Assembly: GCF_001552535.1 (NCBI RefSeq)
Contig: NZ_BCRJ01000034.1
Location: forward strand, 18,614 to 82,613
Source: Nocardioides jensenii JCM 1364 = NBRC 14755
GTDB taxonomy: Bacteria > Actinomycetota > Actinomycetes > Propionibacteriales > Nocardioidaceae
Length of the DNA stretch: 64,000 nucleotides
Direction: 5' to 3'
Below the pieces are notes generated by a model, which searched no databases, was not told the origin of the DNA, and was given only the letters and a program-made list of their open reading frames with translations. Positions within the stretch are counted from its first letter, which is position 1. Every line of letters starts with the position of its first letter. Positions 18,252-26,336 of the stretch are shown here, piece by piece. The position numbers and the translations under genes were made by a program.

Positions 18252-19649
18252 TCAGGCCGCAGGGAGCAGCACGGTCACGGTCATCGCCGGTGCGTGCTCG
18301 CAGGGCACCGGCACGCGTGGGCCGTGGGAGGCGTGGTGCCCGTCGAAGCAGAGTCGGAGCTCGCCTCCACAGCTCACGATCAACGATGCGACCAGAGCCA
18401 GGCCCAGCCCGGCGCCGGGGCGCGACCTGGCCTCGCTCGCTCGGGTGAAGCGTCGAGCAGCGGTCGCGAGCAAGTCGGGCGGCATGCCCTCGCCCCGGTC
18501 CGTCACCTGCAGCCGGGCCCACGAGCGGCTGGGGTGGTCAAGACGAACATCGAGCGGTGGCGCACCGTGGGCCAGTGCGTTGTCGAGGAGGTTGGTCAGT
18601 ATGCGTTCGATCGCGAGCTCGTCGAGCGCAACGGGCATGGTGGTGACGAGAGACGTCAGGTTCACCTGGACCGCGTGCCGGGGATCGACGACGCGACGCT
18701 GGTCGATCACTCGGGCCGAGGTCGTCGCGAGGTCGCCGGTGCCCGGCCCTGCTCCGGCAGAGCCCAGCCGCAGCAGGTCTTCGGCAAGGTCCGCCAGCCG
18801 GTCCACGTCGACCTGGAGTTCGTCGAGGATCCGCTCGTGCTCGGGCACCGACCGTGCTCGGCGTCTGGCAAGTTGGATGCGACTGCCGATCAGGGTGATC
18901 GGAGTGCGGAGCTCGTGACTCGCCTCGTTGACGAACTGCCGCTCCCGGTCCAGGGATCGTTCGAGGCTGGCCAGCATGTCGTTGAAGGTGTGACCCAGGC
19001 GGGTGACCTCGTCATTGCGGGTGGAGGGCACCTTCAACCGCAGCTCGGTCGCGCCGGCAGCGATCTCTGCTGCCTGTCGGCGATAGCGTTCGACCGGTCT
19101 GAGGGCGGCCCTCGCCAAGCGCTCGCCGACGAACCCGGTCAGCAGCAGCGCTCCCAGTCCCGCGACCGCGAGCTGGGCGAGGAGCTCGCGCAGTGCCTCG
19201 TCGCGGTGGTCTCGGCGTACGCCGACCAGGACGTAGCGGGTGGGCGCCTCGGAGACCTTGACGACCTCGAGGCGGTAGGGATCCTTCGAGACCGGAAGCA
19301 GGTCGCCGACGTCGACAGTGGACGGGCTCGAGCCGACCTCGCGGAGCAGTCGGGCTGAGACCATGGGCGAGGAACCGGCGGGTCCTCCGTGATCGAGGAC
19401 GGTGCCGTCGGCGCCCAGCACCTGCCACGCCACCCCGGTGGCCTCGGCACTCGATCGGTCCGTCACCGTGCCCTTCGGCCCGACGAGCGGAGACAACGTC
19501 CCGGTCGCTCTGGCCAGATCAGTGTCGAGTCCGCGGTCGAGGGCGTAGTTCACCCGCGAGTAGACGAACGCGCCGGCCGCGAGCAACACGACGAACATGG
19601 CCGCAGAGAACCCGGCGACAAGTCGGACCCGCAGCGGCAGACGGCTCAT
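18252..19649 (-). CDS. Sensor histidine kinase of an OmpR-type two-component system
   Basis: The 465-residue membrane kinase has one transmembrane helix at about 10-30, an extracytoplasmic sensor of about 120 residues, a second helix at about 155-175, and a HAMP domain. The phospho-acceptor box is FVNEASHELRTP with His245. The ATPase domain has an N box (ERILTNLLDNALAHG) and GEGMP and GLGLAL glycine loops. The start overlaps the response-regulator stop by four bases, so both proteins are made together. The stop lies 53 bases before the exporter ATPase gene. The layout resembles antibiotic- or bacteriocin-sensing modules, but the signal is unknown. Confidence 0.94.
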   Translation of the reverse strand: MSRLPLRVRLVAGFSAAMFVVLLAAGAFVYSRVNYALDRGLDTDLARATGTLSPLVGPKGTVTDRSSAEATGVAWQVLGADGTVLDHGGPAGSSPMVSARLLREVGSSPSTVDVGDLLPVSKDPYRLEVVKVSEAPTRYVLVGVRRDHRDEALRELLAQLAVAGLGALLLTGFVGERLARAALRPVERYRRQAAEIAAGATELRLKVPSTRNDEVTRLGHTFNDMLASLERSLDRERQFVNEASHELRTPITLIGSRIQLARRRARSVPEHERILDELQVDVDRLADLAEDLLRLGSAGAGPGTGDLATTSARVIDQRRVVDPRHAVQVNLTSLVTTMPVALDELAIERILTNLLDNALAHGAPPLDVRLDHPSRSWARLQVTDRGEGMPPDLLATAARRFTRASEARSRPGAGLGLALVASLIVSCGGELRLCFDGHHASHGPRVPVPCEHAPAMTVTVLLPAA

Positions 19650-20332
19650 CGCGGCGCTGTCGGCTCGAGGCGATAGCCCACGCCGCGAAGCGTGGTGATC
19701 GTGCCGGTCCCGAAGGGCTTGTCGACCTTGGCCCGGATGGCAGCGAGGTGCACGTCGATGACGTTGCTCCGCAGATCTGTCTCCCCGTCCCAGACCTCGT
19801 CAAGGATCATGAGGCGGGTCACCACCTGACCGGCATGAGTGGCGAGCAGATAGAGGATGTCGAACTCCCGTGCCGACAGGGCAAGGTCAACGCCACCGCG
19901 GGCGACCCGGCGCGCCACAGGATCCACCACCAGGTCTCCCACCTGCACGGGCGCCTCGTTGGCCAGGCTGCCCCGACGGTGCAGGGCACGCAGTCGAGCA
20001 AGCAGTTCGTCGAGGTCGAAGGGTTTGGGAAGGTAGTCGTCCGCACCGGCGTCCAACCCCTCGATCCGGTCCCGGACGTCTCCGCGGGCGGTGAGCATCA
20101 TGATCGGCGTCGACGCCACACCCAGGTCGCGCAGCCGGCGGGCGACGCTGACGCCGTCCAGTTGGGGGAGCATCCAGTCGAGCAGCGCAACGTCGTATGC
20201 CCCGTCACGAAGCAGGCGGTCATAAGCTGACCGACCGTCGTGCACGACGTCGACCGTCCAGCCCGCCTCCACCAGGGACTCTTCGAGCACTGCGGCCAGT
20301 CGTACGTCGTCCTCGGCAACGAGGATCCTCAT
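19646..20332 (-). CDS. OmpR-family response regulator
   Basis: The 228-residue protein has a receiver domain (1-118) with acidic pocket EDD (7-9), phospho-acceptor Asp52 in LLDWMLP and the conserved Lys in DYLPKPF, then a winged-helix Trans_reg_C domain (about 130-225) ending in TTLRGVGYRLEP. It is translationally coupled to the kinase gene through an ATGA overlap. The probable target is the adjacent exporter operon, whose promoter has an 11-base-spaced direct repeat. There is no strong Shine-Dalgarno sequence close to the ATG, but an in-frame upstream open frame overlaps it by four bases. Confidence 0.95.
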   Translation of the reverse strand: MRILVAEDDVRLAAVLEESLVEAGWTVDVVHDGRSAYDRLLRDGAYDVALLDWMLPQLDGVSVARRLRDLGVASTPIMMLTARGDVRDRIEGLDAGADDYLPKPFDLDELLARLRALHRRGSLANEAPVQVGDLVVDPVARRVARGGVDLALSAREFDILYLLATHAGQVVTRLMILDEVWDGETDLRSNVIDVHLAAIRAKVDKPFGTGTITTLRGVGYRLEPTAPR

Positions 20333-20662
20333 CTTTGGCTGATCTCCTCAGTCGACTGTGGGGCACCGTCACGGCCCACCAGTTCAAGGTAGTGCTCCCG
20401 CGTTGGTCGATGCTCGCAATGCTGCCTTGCCCACTGCTGCGAGACCGTCCAGCTCACCATCGACGGATGCGCATGCCACGCAGTCCTTGGAGACGACACC
20501 CTGTTGGTCTCGTGCCATGCGGTCTCGAGGTCGGTCACCCGCGATGACGCAACGGTGGCGATCGACAGGGCGGCACCTTGCCCACCTGTGTCCTGGCCGA
20601 GTTCAGGTGCTTGGGCGTAGTTTGCGAACTGACTCGTCTCCGGCCCCGAAAGCAGTGACGCC
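20333..20662 (-). other. 330-base intergenic stretch with one doubtful short open frame
   Basis: No gene is assigned here. A minus-strand frame from ATG 20664 to a TGA at 20329-20331 would encode 111 residues and overlap the response-regulator start as ATGA, which is typical of real coupling. Against it, about 30% of its third codon positions are A or T, far more than in neighbouring genes, no family was recognised, and its ATG is antiparallel with the ATG of the phosphoesterase gene (shared CATG). The stretch must hold the promoter of the two-component system. Confidence 0.35.
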
Positions 20663-21604
20663 ATGAGGCTTCCTCCCCACCGGCTCACCTCGGCGTTGGT
20701 CGCGCTCCTGACCACGATCGCCCTGGCCGGGTGCCAGAACACGACGGAGACCTCGAGCGGCGGTGCGTCGCCGCGAGTGGTGCCGCATGTGGAGAAGGCG
20801 GGCAGTGAACCCTTGACCAAGGTCCTGGTCGTGGTCGAGGAGAACCACTCGCTGGACCAGATCCGAGGCGGCATGCCCTATCTGGCTGCCTTGGCGGAGG
20901 AGTATGGCTACGCGACGCGCTGGACGGCGTTGATGCATCCGAGTGAGCCCAACTATCTCGCCATCGTCGGCGGCTCGACCTTCGGCGTGACGGACGACGC
21001 GCCGCCGTCCGCGAACGCCGACAAGGTCGGTGCTGCGCAGTCGATCTTCGGGCTGGCCCTCTCCGCGGGAAAGACTGCCCGGACCTACGCGGAGTCGATG
21101 CCCGAGAACTGTCACGGGGCAGATCACCCGGAGAAGGCCGTCGGGAAGCCGATCTATGCGGCGCGGCACAACCCATGGGTCTACTTCACCGCTGAGCGAG
21201 AGCAGTGCCTGAGGAATGACGTGGATCTGAGCTCCTTCGCCGCCGACGTTGCCACCGATGACCTGCCCACCATCGGTTTCCTGGTCCCCGACCTCACCCA
21301 CGATGCCCACGACGGCTCCCTATCTGAGGCCGACGCGTGGCTGGAAGAGCAGTTGGACCCAGTGCTCCGGAGCGCTGACTTCAGGAGCGGCCGACTCGCA
21401 GTCGTCGTGACTGCCGACGAGGATGACCGGGACCATGGCAACACGGTGCTCACTTCGGTGCTGCACGTCGACCTCAGGCACAAGGTGGTCGACGCTCCGC
21501 TCACGCACTACTCGCTGACCCGGTTCCTGGCAGAGGTGATCGGCGTTGCGCCCCCGCGGGAAGGGCGCAACGCCGCGGACATGCGCGCGGCCTTCGGTTT
21601 GTGA
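20663..21604 (+). CDS. Phosphoesterase-family lipoprotein (acid phosphatase/phospholipase C-like)
   Basis: The 313-residue protein has a lipoprotein signal peptide with lipobox LAGC (Cys about 24), so it is anchored outside the membrane. The body matches the phosphoesterase (phospholipase C/acid phosphatase) superfamily: LVVVEENHSLDQIRGGMPYL near the start, HPSEPNYLAIVGGST, and a late metal-site-like segment VVVTADEDDRDHGN, with DAPLTHYSLTRFLAE near the end. These residues bind divalent metals in the family. The substrate cannot be read from sequence; phospholipid or a small phosphate ester is plausible. It converges on the VWA gene and is divergent from the two-component operon. Confidence 0.85.
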   Translation: MRLPPHRLTSALVALLTTIALAGCQNTTETSSGGASPRVVPHVEKAGSEPLTKVLVVVEENHSLDQIRGGMPYLAALAEEYGYATRWTALMHPSEPNYLAIVGGSTFGVTDDAPPSANADKVGAAQSIFGLALSAGKTARTYAESMPENCHGADHPEKAVGKPIYAARHNPWVYFTAEREQCLRNDVDLSSFAADVATDDLPTIGFLVPDLTHDAHDGSLSEADAWLEEQLDPVLRSADFRSGRLAVVVTADEDDRDHGNTVLTSVLHVDLRHKVVDAPLTHYSLTRFLAEVIGVAPPREGRNAADMRAAFGL

Positions 21605-21635
21605 ATGCCGAGCTTCCGATGGGCCACCCACCGGA

Positions 21636-21673
21636 GCACCGCCCCGCTCACGTCAGATGGATCAGGGCGGTGC
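21636..21673. terminator. Hairpin between convergent genes
   Basis: GCACCGCCC and its exact complement GGGCGGTGC form a nine-pair stem around a 20-base loop, between the stop codons of the phosphoesterase and VWA genes. The symmetric position suggests a shared bidirectional terminator. There is no long T-run, which is usual for high-GC actinomycetes. Confidence 0.5.
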
Positions 21674-21682
21674 GACCGACGG

Positions 21683-23260
21683 CTACATCGGGGGTGGCGG
21701 CACCAGGCAGCTCACCGCAGCCGAGGTGTTGCCGAAGGAGTCCACCGCAATGACCTCGGCGTCACCGGTGCCGAAGAGGTGGACGATGTCGCCGGGCATC
21801 GACTTCGACCGAGGCTTCCCGCCCGGCGTCTCGGTGTACTTGATCTGCTGCCCAGCGGCGTACGGCCCGAACAGCGTGCCACTGCCGGAGTCGCGGACAT
21901 GGATCTCAGGGTCCGGGTCGACGAGGTCGGTGGCCCCCAGGGCGAAGAACCCGTCCTGGTTGTGCGAGCGCGGCACCGTGCCGCCGGGGTTGGCGCCTTC
22001 GGTGCACGCGACGTCAGGTGGGGTGGTGTCGACCACGGTCATCGTGCCGGTGCCCGAACCCGTGTTGCCGGCCGCGTCGATCGCCGTACAGGTGACGACC
22101 GTGGAGCCGATCGCGAACAGCGATCCCGACGGGGGAGCGCACGCCGGCACGAGCGGACCGTCCACGTTGTCGGTCGCGTTCGCGTCGTAGTCGACCAGGG
22201 CACCGTCGGGCCCGGTCGCCTCGACGGTCTCGTCACTGACCGTCACCACCGGGGGCTCGATGTCTCGCACCTCGACGTGGACCTGCTGGACGAACTCCGG
22301 GCCGGGCAGGTGACCGTTGACCAGGAAGCTGACCTCGCAGTGGAGCGTCGTGCCCTGAGGGGCGTTCGCGGCGAGAGTGATGGTCTCGTCGAAGGAGACC
22401 GTCCCGCCACTGGTCACGCTCTGCGACGGCGGGGTGAGAGTGATCGAGACGCCGGGGTCGCACACCGCCTGATGGGTGACCTCGGCGGGCAGGTTCTGGA
22501 GCGCGGACAAGATGGCGGCGGAGACCTGGGACGGGTCTGCCGATGCGAGCGTGCCGCCGGTGGCGCTGGTGACCGCGGTGGCCTGGCCTGCTGTGTCCAG
22601 CCCGTTCCACAGGGAGCCGTCTGCACCGGGGACCGCGATCGCGATGACGCGGACGCCGGCCGCCTGGAGCGCCGTGGTCGCCGTGGCCAGCGAGAAGCCG
22701 GCCGACGGGTCGTGGCTGGTGGAGTCCCCGAACATCACCACCACGGGAGTGCCGTCGCCACGGAAGTCGATCGCCGTGGGGATGTCGCCGAGTGCGCCGA
22801 TCCAGTCCTCGGGGGCATCGCTGCCACCACCGGAGAGGGGCGTCCAGGCGTTGATGCCGGCGGCGACCGCGGCGGGGTCGCCGGTGAGCTGCTGGCGCAG
22901 GAGGAAGTGGCCACTGGAGTCGGCGACGTCCTTGTAGTCCGCGACCGCGAACTGTGCGGTGGGCTGGTCGGCCAGCACCTGGTCGACGATGGATGCGGCG
23001 TTGGACTGCACGTTGGCGATGCTGGCACCCATGCTGGTCGTGGTGTCGGCCAGGAAGACGATGTCGGGGTTGGGTGGGATGACCGGTGTCTCCACGGTCT
23101 TGGTGATCGTCACGGACTGTCCGGGATCCAGTGCTGTCGCATAGGGCGATGGCGTGACCCCGGGTACGGCGAATGCCGTGGTCGCTGTCCCGGTCAGCAG
23201 TACGGCGAAGATCGCCGCCCATGCTCCCCGAGACCGCCCACGACGGGATGTGTGCTCCAT
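21683..23260 (-). CDS. Secreted von Willebrand factor A domain protein with HYR-like domains
   Basis: The 525-residue protein has a basic signal peptide (about 1-32). The VWA domain spans about 65-270, with a MIDAS-like DTTTSMG (Thr-Ser version of DxSxS), further Asp in SGGGSDAPEDW and VVVMFGDST. After a DUF11/IgG-like segment there are one or two HYR-type repeats (PPVVTVSDETVEATGPDG, then FAIGSTVVTCTAIDAAGNTG), typical of extracellular adhesive proteins. GAGGAGG precedes the ATG by seven bases. No sortase motif or transmembrane tail is visible, so it is probably released. An adhesion or matrix role is inferred. The upstream region carries a 21-base direct repeat. Confidence 0.9.
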   Translation of the reverse strand: MEHTSRRGRSRGAWAAIFAVLLTGTATTAFAVPGVTPSPYATALDPGQSVTITKTVETPVIPPNPDIVFLADTTTSMGASIANVQSNAASIVDQVLADQPTAQFAVADYKDVADSSGHFLLRQQLTGDPAAVAAGINAWTPLSGGGSDAPEDWIGALGDIPTAIDFRGDGTPVVVMFGDSTSHDPSAGFSLATATTALQAAGVRVIAIAVPGADGSLWNGLDTAGQATAVTSATGGTLASADPSQVSAAILSALQNLPAEVTHQAVCDPGVSITLTPPSQSVTSGGTVSFDETITLAANAPQGTTLHCEVSFLVNGHLPGPEFVQQVHVEVRDIEPPVVTVSDETVEATGPDGALVDYDANATDNVDGPLVPACAPPSGSLFAIGSTVVTCTAIDAAGNTGSGTGTMTVVDTTPPDVACTEGANPGGTVPRSHNQDGFFALGATDLVDPDPEIHVRDSGSGTLFGPYAAGQQIKYTETPGGKPRSKSMPGDIVHLFGTGDAEVIAVDSFGNTSAAVSCLVPPPPM

Positions 23261-23320
23261 GGCACAGCCTCCTCATGAGGTGAACTGACACCCCACGATG
23301 GTCCCGCTGGCTGCGCACCA

Positions 23321-23395
23321 CCATGACGCCATCTGCCCATTGCGAGACCCCTGGACGTGCGGCTGCGCGTTCCGCCATGACCCCATCTGGTCATT
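23321..23395 (-). repeat. Two 21-base direct repeats upstream of the VWA gene
   Basis: The segments at 23321-23341 and 23375-23395 agree at 18 of 21 positions (CCATGACsCCATCTGnnCATT on the plus strand), spaced 54 bases. The second contains the inverted repeat ATGACC-6-GGTCAT (23377-23394); the first is a degenerate form. Located 61-135 bases before the VWA start, they look like paired binding sites for a transcription factor. Confidence 0.5.
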
Positions 23396-23493
23396 TCCGA
23401 CAGCCGGATGGGGCTACTGGCTCGGGGGAAGCGGAGACATCACCAGGCAGGCGGAGTCAGGTGTTCCGCGCGCTGGTCATGAGACCGGCCAAC

Positions 23494-23910
23494 CTACTCA
23501 GGGGCACGCACTTCGAGACCGGCGAAGTAGGTCCGGTAGCGACGGGCGTCTCGGGTCAGCAGGCGATGTCCGGCGACGGCCGCGTGGGCTCCGATGTAGA
23601 AGTCTGGGAGTGGAGTGACCTGTGCTCCGCCGCGACGGCGGTAGGTGAGGAACGCCTTGCCGGCCAGGAAACCGGCGGAGTAGGGGAGGGACTCCCGGAC
23701 GAACTGACTGGCCGGCAGCGCGTCATCGAGGTCCTCGATCTGGTCGAAGCCGATCGACACCTCGGCGTACACGACCGGATTGATCACGACGCGGCCGATG
23801 TCGAAGGCATCGGCGAGCGCCGTGCTCGACCACTCGGACCAAGCCGGATCTTCAGTCACGACGTCGAGCAGGACATTGGAATCGACCAAGGTGACGATCT
23901 CACTCGCCAC
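23494..23910 (-). CDS. PIN-domain toxin, VapC-like
   Basis: The 138-residue protein has the four acidic residues of the PIN nuclease fold: Asp10 in LVDSNVLLDV, Glu50 in VVYAEVS, Asp103 in LPDFYIGAHA and Asp121 in LLTRDARRY. It should be a metal-dependent ribonuclease. The GTG start lies inside the antitoxin gene (11-base overlap), the standard arrangement of antitoxin first, toxin second. Coding bias is weaker than in the flanking genes, as often seen in mobile toxin-antitoxin pairs. The family is clear; the RNA target is unknown. Confidence 0.92.
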   Translation of the reverse strand: MASEIVTLVDSNVLLDVVTEDPAWSEWSSTALADAFDIGRVVINPVVYAEVSIGFDQIEDLDDALPASQFVRESLPYSAGFLAGKAFLTYRRRGGAQVTPLPDFYIGAHAAVAGHRLLTRDARRYRTYFAGLEVRAPE

Positions 23911-24127
23911 GAAGCAGTTCCATCAACTCATCGGTGGTCTTGTCGGTGTTGGCGCGCCCGCGGAGCCGGTTGACGATCCGGTTCCCACGCGTGGCGGCGG
24001 CCTCGCCATGGACGATCCGCAGAGTGTTGCCGTCCTCGACGACCTGCACCTCGTCACCCTCAGCGAATCCCAGGCGATGCCGTAGTTCGGCTGGGATCGT
24101 CACCTGTCCCTTGCTGTTGAGCTTCAT
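23900..24127 (-). CDS. AbrB/SpoVT-type antitoxin, VapB-like
   Basis: The 75-residue protein begins with a swapped-hairpin AbrB DNA-binding domain (MKLNSKGQVTIPAELRHRLG, then FAEGDEVQVVEDGNTLRI, residues 1-40). A charged C-terminal tail should wrap around and inhibit the PIN toxin. GGAGG lies six bases before the ATG. The promoter region contains two GTATTACGT repeats that are plausible sites for autoregulation by the antitoxin or complex. Confidence 0.92.
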   Translation of the reverse strand: MKLNSKGQVTIPAELRHRLGFAEGDEVQVVEDGNTLRIVHGEAAATRGNRIVNRLRGRANTDKTTDELMELLRGE

Positions 24128-24140
24128 CGCGGCCTCCGAA

Positions 24141-24165
24141 ACGTAATACGTGCCTGACGTAATAC
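24141..24165 (-). promoter_or_regulatory. Direct repeats in the toxin-antitoxin promoter
   Basis: ACGTAATAC occurs at 24141-24149 and again at 24157-24165, 16 bases apart, directly upstream of the antitoxin Shine-Dalgarno sequence. The sequence is AT-rich compared with its surroundings. AbrB-type antitoxins commonly bind such repeats to repress their own operon; the assignment is inferred. Confidence 0.5.
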
Positions 24166-24178
24166 ATGCTACATCTTG

Positions 24179-24295
24179 GTTCTTGAGAACGGTGGCGAGT
24201 CGTTTGTCCAGGCCCCTGGAGATGGCTCCCAGTGCCAGCCTCCAGTGACTTACCGCGTGGTCACGGGTGAGCCTGTCGGTGGCCGTGTCTAGGCT
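24179..24295 (+). promoter_or_regulatory. Intergenic control region of the Wadjet operon
   Basis: The region between the toxin-antitoxin pair and jetA contains the inverted repeat GTTCT-TG-AGAAC (24179-24190) and a TAGGCT -10 candidate (24290-24295), which would give a leader of about 20 bases ahead of the jetA Shine-Dalgarno sequence. No good -35 was seen. Whether the palindrome belongs to the Wadjet or the toxin-antitoxin promoter cannot be told. Confidence 0.35.
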
Positions 24296-24321
24296 CGTCC
24301 CCTACGGAACCGGGAGGACAT

Positions 24322-25761
24322 ATGGAGCATGCCGCGATTGACGTCCTGCGCGAGCGCCACGCAGCCTGGCGCCTGCTGCGCGCTGGCAATGCGTCGCTGA
24401 TCCTCTCGTTCCTGGGCCGGTTCTTCGTGGAGGGCAACCGCGGCGCGACCGCCGCCGGCGAAGTCGCCGCTGCGCTCGATGACGATCTCTACACGCTGAA
24501 TGCCGCGCTCACGACCGACAGCGGTGAGCCACGCTTTCCCAAGCAGCCAAAGGCCTACCTGGAAGACTGGTCCGCCACCGAGATCGGCTACCTGCGCCGG
24601 TTCTATCCCGTCGGTGTCGACGAGGTGCACTACGAGGCGACGCCCGCCTTCGAGAAGGCCTACGCGTGGGTGGAGAGCTTGCGATCGCGCTCCTTCGTCG
24701 GCACCGAGTCGCGGTTGCACACCGCCGTCGAGCTGCTGCGGCAGATCGTGCACGGGTCCGAGACCGATCCCGAGTCCCGGCTCACCGAGCTGCGTCGCAG
24801 ACGTGACGAGATCGAGCAGGAGATCGCGGCGGTGGAGGCGGGCGAGGTCGCCATGCTCGATCCGACCGGCGTTCGCGACCGCTACCAGCAGTTCTCAGCC
24901 ACGGCACGTGAGCTGCTCTCCGACTTCCGTGAGGTTGAGGAGAACTTCCGTGGCCTCGACCGGGCCGCCCGGGAGAAGATCGCGGCGTGGGAGGGATCCA
25001 AGGGTGACCTGCTGGTCGACCTGGTCGGTAGCCGCTCCGACATTGCGGGCTCCGACCAGGGCCGCAGCTTCCAGGCGTTCTACGACTTCCTGCTCTCCGA
25101 GTCGCGACAGGACGAGCTGGCCGAGCTGCTCTCCAAGGTCGCTCATCTCGACACCCTCGAGCTCGACCGGCGGGTGCGTGGCATCCACCACGACTGGGCC
25201 GAGGCCGCCGAGCGGGCGCAACGCACTGTGCGCAACATCTCCGAGCAGCTGCGCAGGTTTCTCGACGACCAGATCTGGCTGGAGAACCGCCGCGTGATCG
25301 ACCTGGTGCGGGCCGTCGAGACCGCCGCTCTCGTCGTACGTGACAGACCGCCGACGCGCGGACTCGACGTCGACGAGCCCGGACTCGCCATCGCGCTGCC
25401 CTTCGAGCGTCCGCTGTACGACGCCCGACCCAGTGCCGAGGTCGAGAGCCTGATCCTGCCGTCGTACGACGCCGAGCTCGACACCGACCTGCTGTTCAAC
25501 CAGACGTTCGTCGATCAGGCCCGTCTGGCCGACAACATCCGCGCGGTCGTGCCGCCACGCTCGTCGGCGCTGCTCGACGACATCGTGCAGCTCTACCCGA
25601 TCACCCAGGGGGCGGCCGAGATCATCAGCTACCTTGCCCTCCAGGACGACGGGCTCGAGGTCGAGTTGGACGACACCGGCGAATGCCTGATCGACTATGA
25701 GGACCCGACCGGCCAATCGCGGCGGGCGCGACTTCCGAAGGTGACGGTGCGACGCAGATGA
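24322..25761 (+). CDS. jetA: Wadjet anti-plasmid system protein JetA (DUF3375, kleisin-like)
   Basis: The 479-residue protein matches DUF3375: an N-terminal winged-helix-like region (residues 1-120, including RAGNASLILSFLGRFF), a predicted coiled coil (about 150-230), and a C-terminal domain with GLEVELDDTGECLIDYEDP. JetA is the MukF-like kleisin bridging the SMC heads in the cytoplasmic Wadjet complex, which recognises and cleaves closed circular plasmid DNA. GGAGG (24313-24317) precedes the ATG. It is first of four genes; its stop overlaps the jetB start by four bases. All four components are present and intact, which makes the assignment secure. Confidence 0.95.
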   Translation: MEHAAIDVLRERHAAWRLLRAGNASLILSFLGRFFVEGNRGATAAGEVAAALDDDLYTLNAALTTDSGEPRFPKQPKAYLEDWSATEIGYLRRFYPVGVDEVHYEATPAFEKAYAWVESLRSRSFVGTESRLHTAVELLRQIVHGSETDPESRLTELRRRRDEIEQEIAAVEAGEVAMLDPTGVRDRYQQFSATARELLSDFREVEENFRGLDRAAREKIAAWEGSKGDLLVDLVGSRSDIAGSDQGRSFQAFYDFLLSESRQDELAELLSKVAHLDTLELDRRVRGIHHDWAEAAERAQRTVRNISEQLRRFLDDQIWLENRRVIDLVRAVETAALVVRDRPPTRGLDVDEPGLAIALPFERPLYDARPSAEVESLILPSYDAELDTDLLFNQTFVDQARLADNIRAVVPPRSSALLDDIVQLYPITQGAAEIISYLALQDDGLEVELDDTGECLIDYEDPTGQSRRARLPKVTVRRR

Positions 25762-26336
25762 GCGACGAGCACGCAGTGGGCTCTGCGATCATCCGCTTGA
25801 TGCAGGGCGTGGTCTACAAGGAGGCCGACGAAGACTCCTGGCTCGCCATCGAGCGCCAGGGTGGTGCCGTGCGCGACCACTTCGCGACCATCGGTGTCGA
25901 GGTCGTCGTCGGCGACTCCGAGGGTTACGCCTACCTCCGCGCGCGTCCCGACACGGAGGGCGAGGAAGCGCTGCCGCGTCTCGTACGCCGGCGCAGTCTC
26001 ACCTACAACGTCTCGCTCTTGCTCGTGCTGCTGCGCAAGCGGCTGGTCGAGTTCGAGACCTCCGGCAGTGAAGGCCGCCTCGTGCTCAGCCGCGACCAGA
26101 TCGTCGAGATGCTGCGCCTGTTCCTGGCCGACTCGACCAACGAAGCCCGCACCGTCGACACCGCGGAGTCCACCATCAAGAAGGCCGCGGAGTTCGGCTT
26201 TCTCCGTGCGCTGCGCGGCCAGCCCGACCACTGGGAGGTGCGCCGCATCCTCAAGGCGTACGTCGACGCGCAGACGCTCAATGACTTCGCGGGCAAGCTC
26301 AAGGAGTACGCCGAGACGGAGGCCTCGGATGGGTGA
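25758..26336 (+). CDS. jetB: Wadjet protein JetB (DUF4194, MukE-like)
   Basis: The 192-residue protein belongs to DUF4194, the MukE/KITE-like subunit of Wadjet. Tandem winged helices can be placed around FVEFETSGSEG-type wing segments (LVEFETSGSEGRLVLSRDQI, then VEMLRLFLADS) and AAEFGFLRALRGQPDHWEVR. It binds the JetA kleisin and DNA. The ATG overlaps the jetA stop (ATGA), and the stop lies eight bases inside jetC, so stoichiometric expression by coupling is expected. Confidence 0.94.
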   Translation: MSDEHAVGSAIIRLMQGVVYKEADEDSWLAIERQGGAVRDHFATIGVEVVVGDSEGYAYLRARPDTEGEEALPRLVRRRSLTYNVSLLLVLLRKRLVEFETSGSEGRLVLSRDQIVEMLRLFLADSTNEARTVDTAESTIKKAAEFGFLRALRGQPDHWEVRRILKAYVDAQTLNDFAGKLKEYAETEASDG

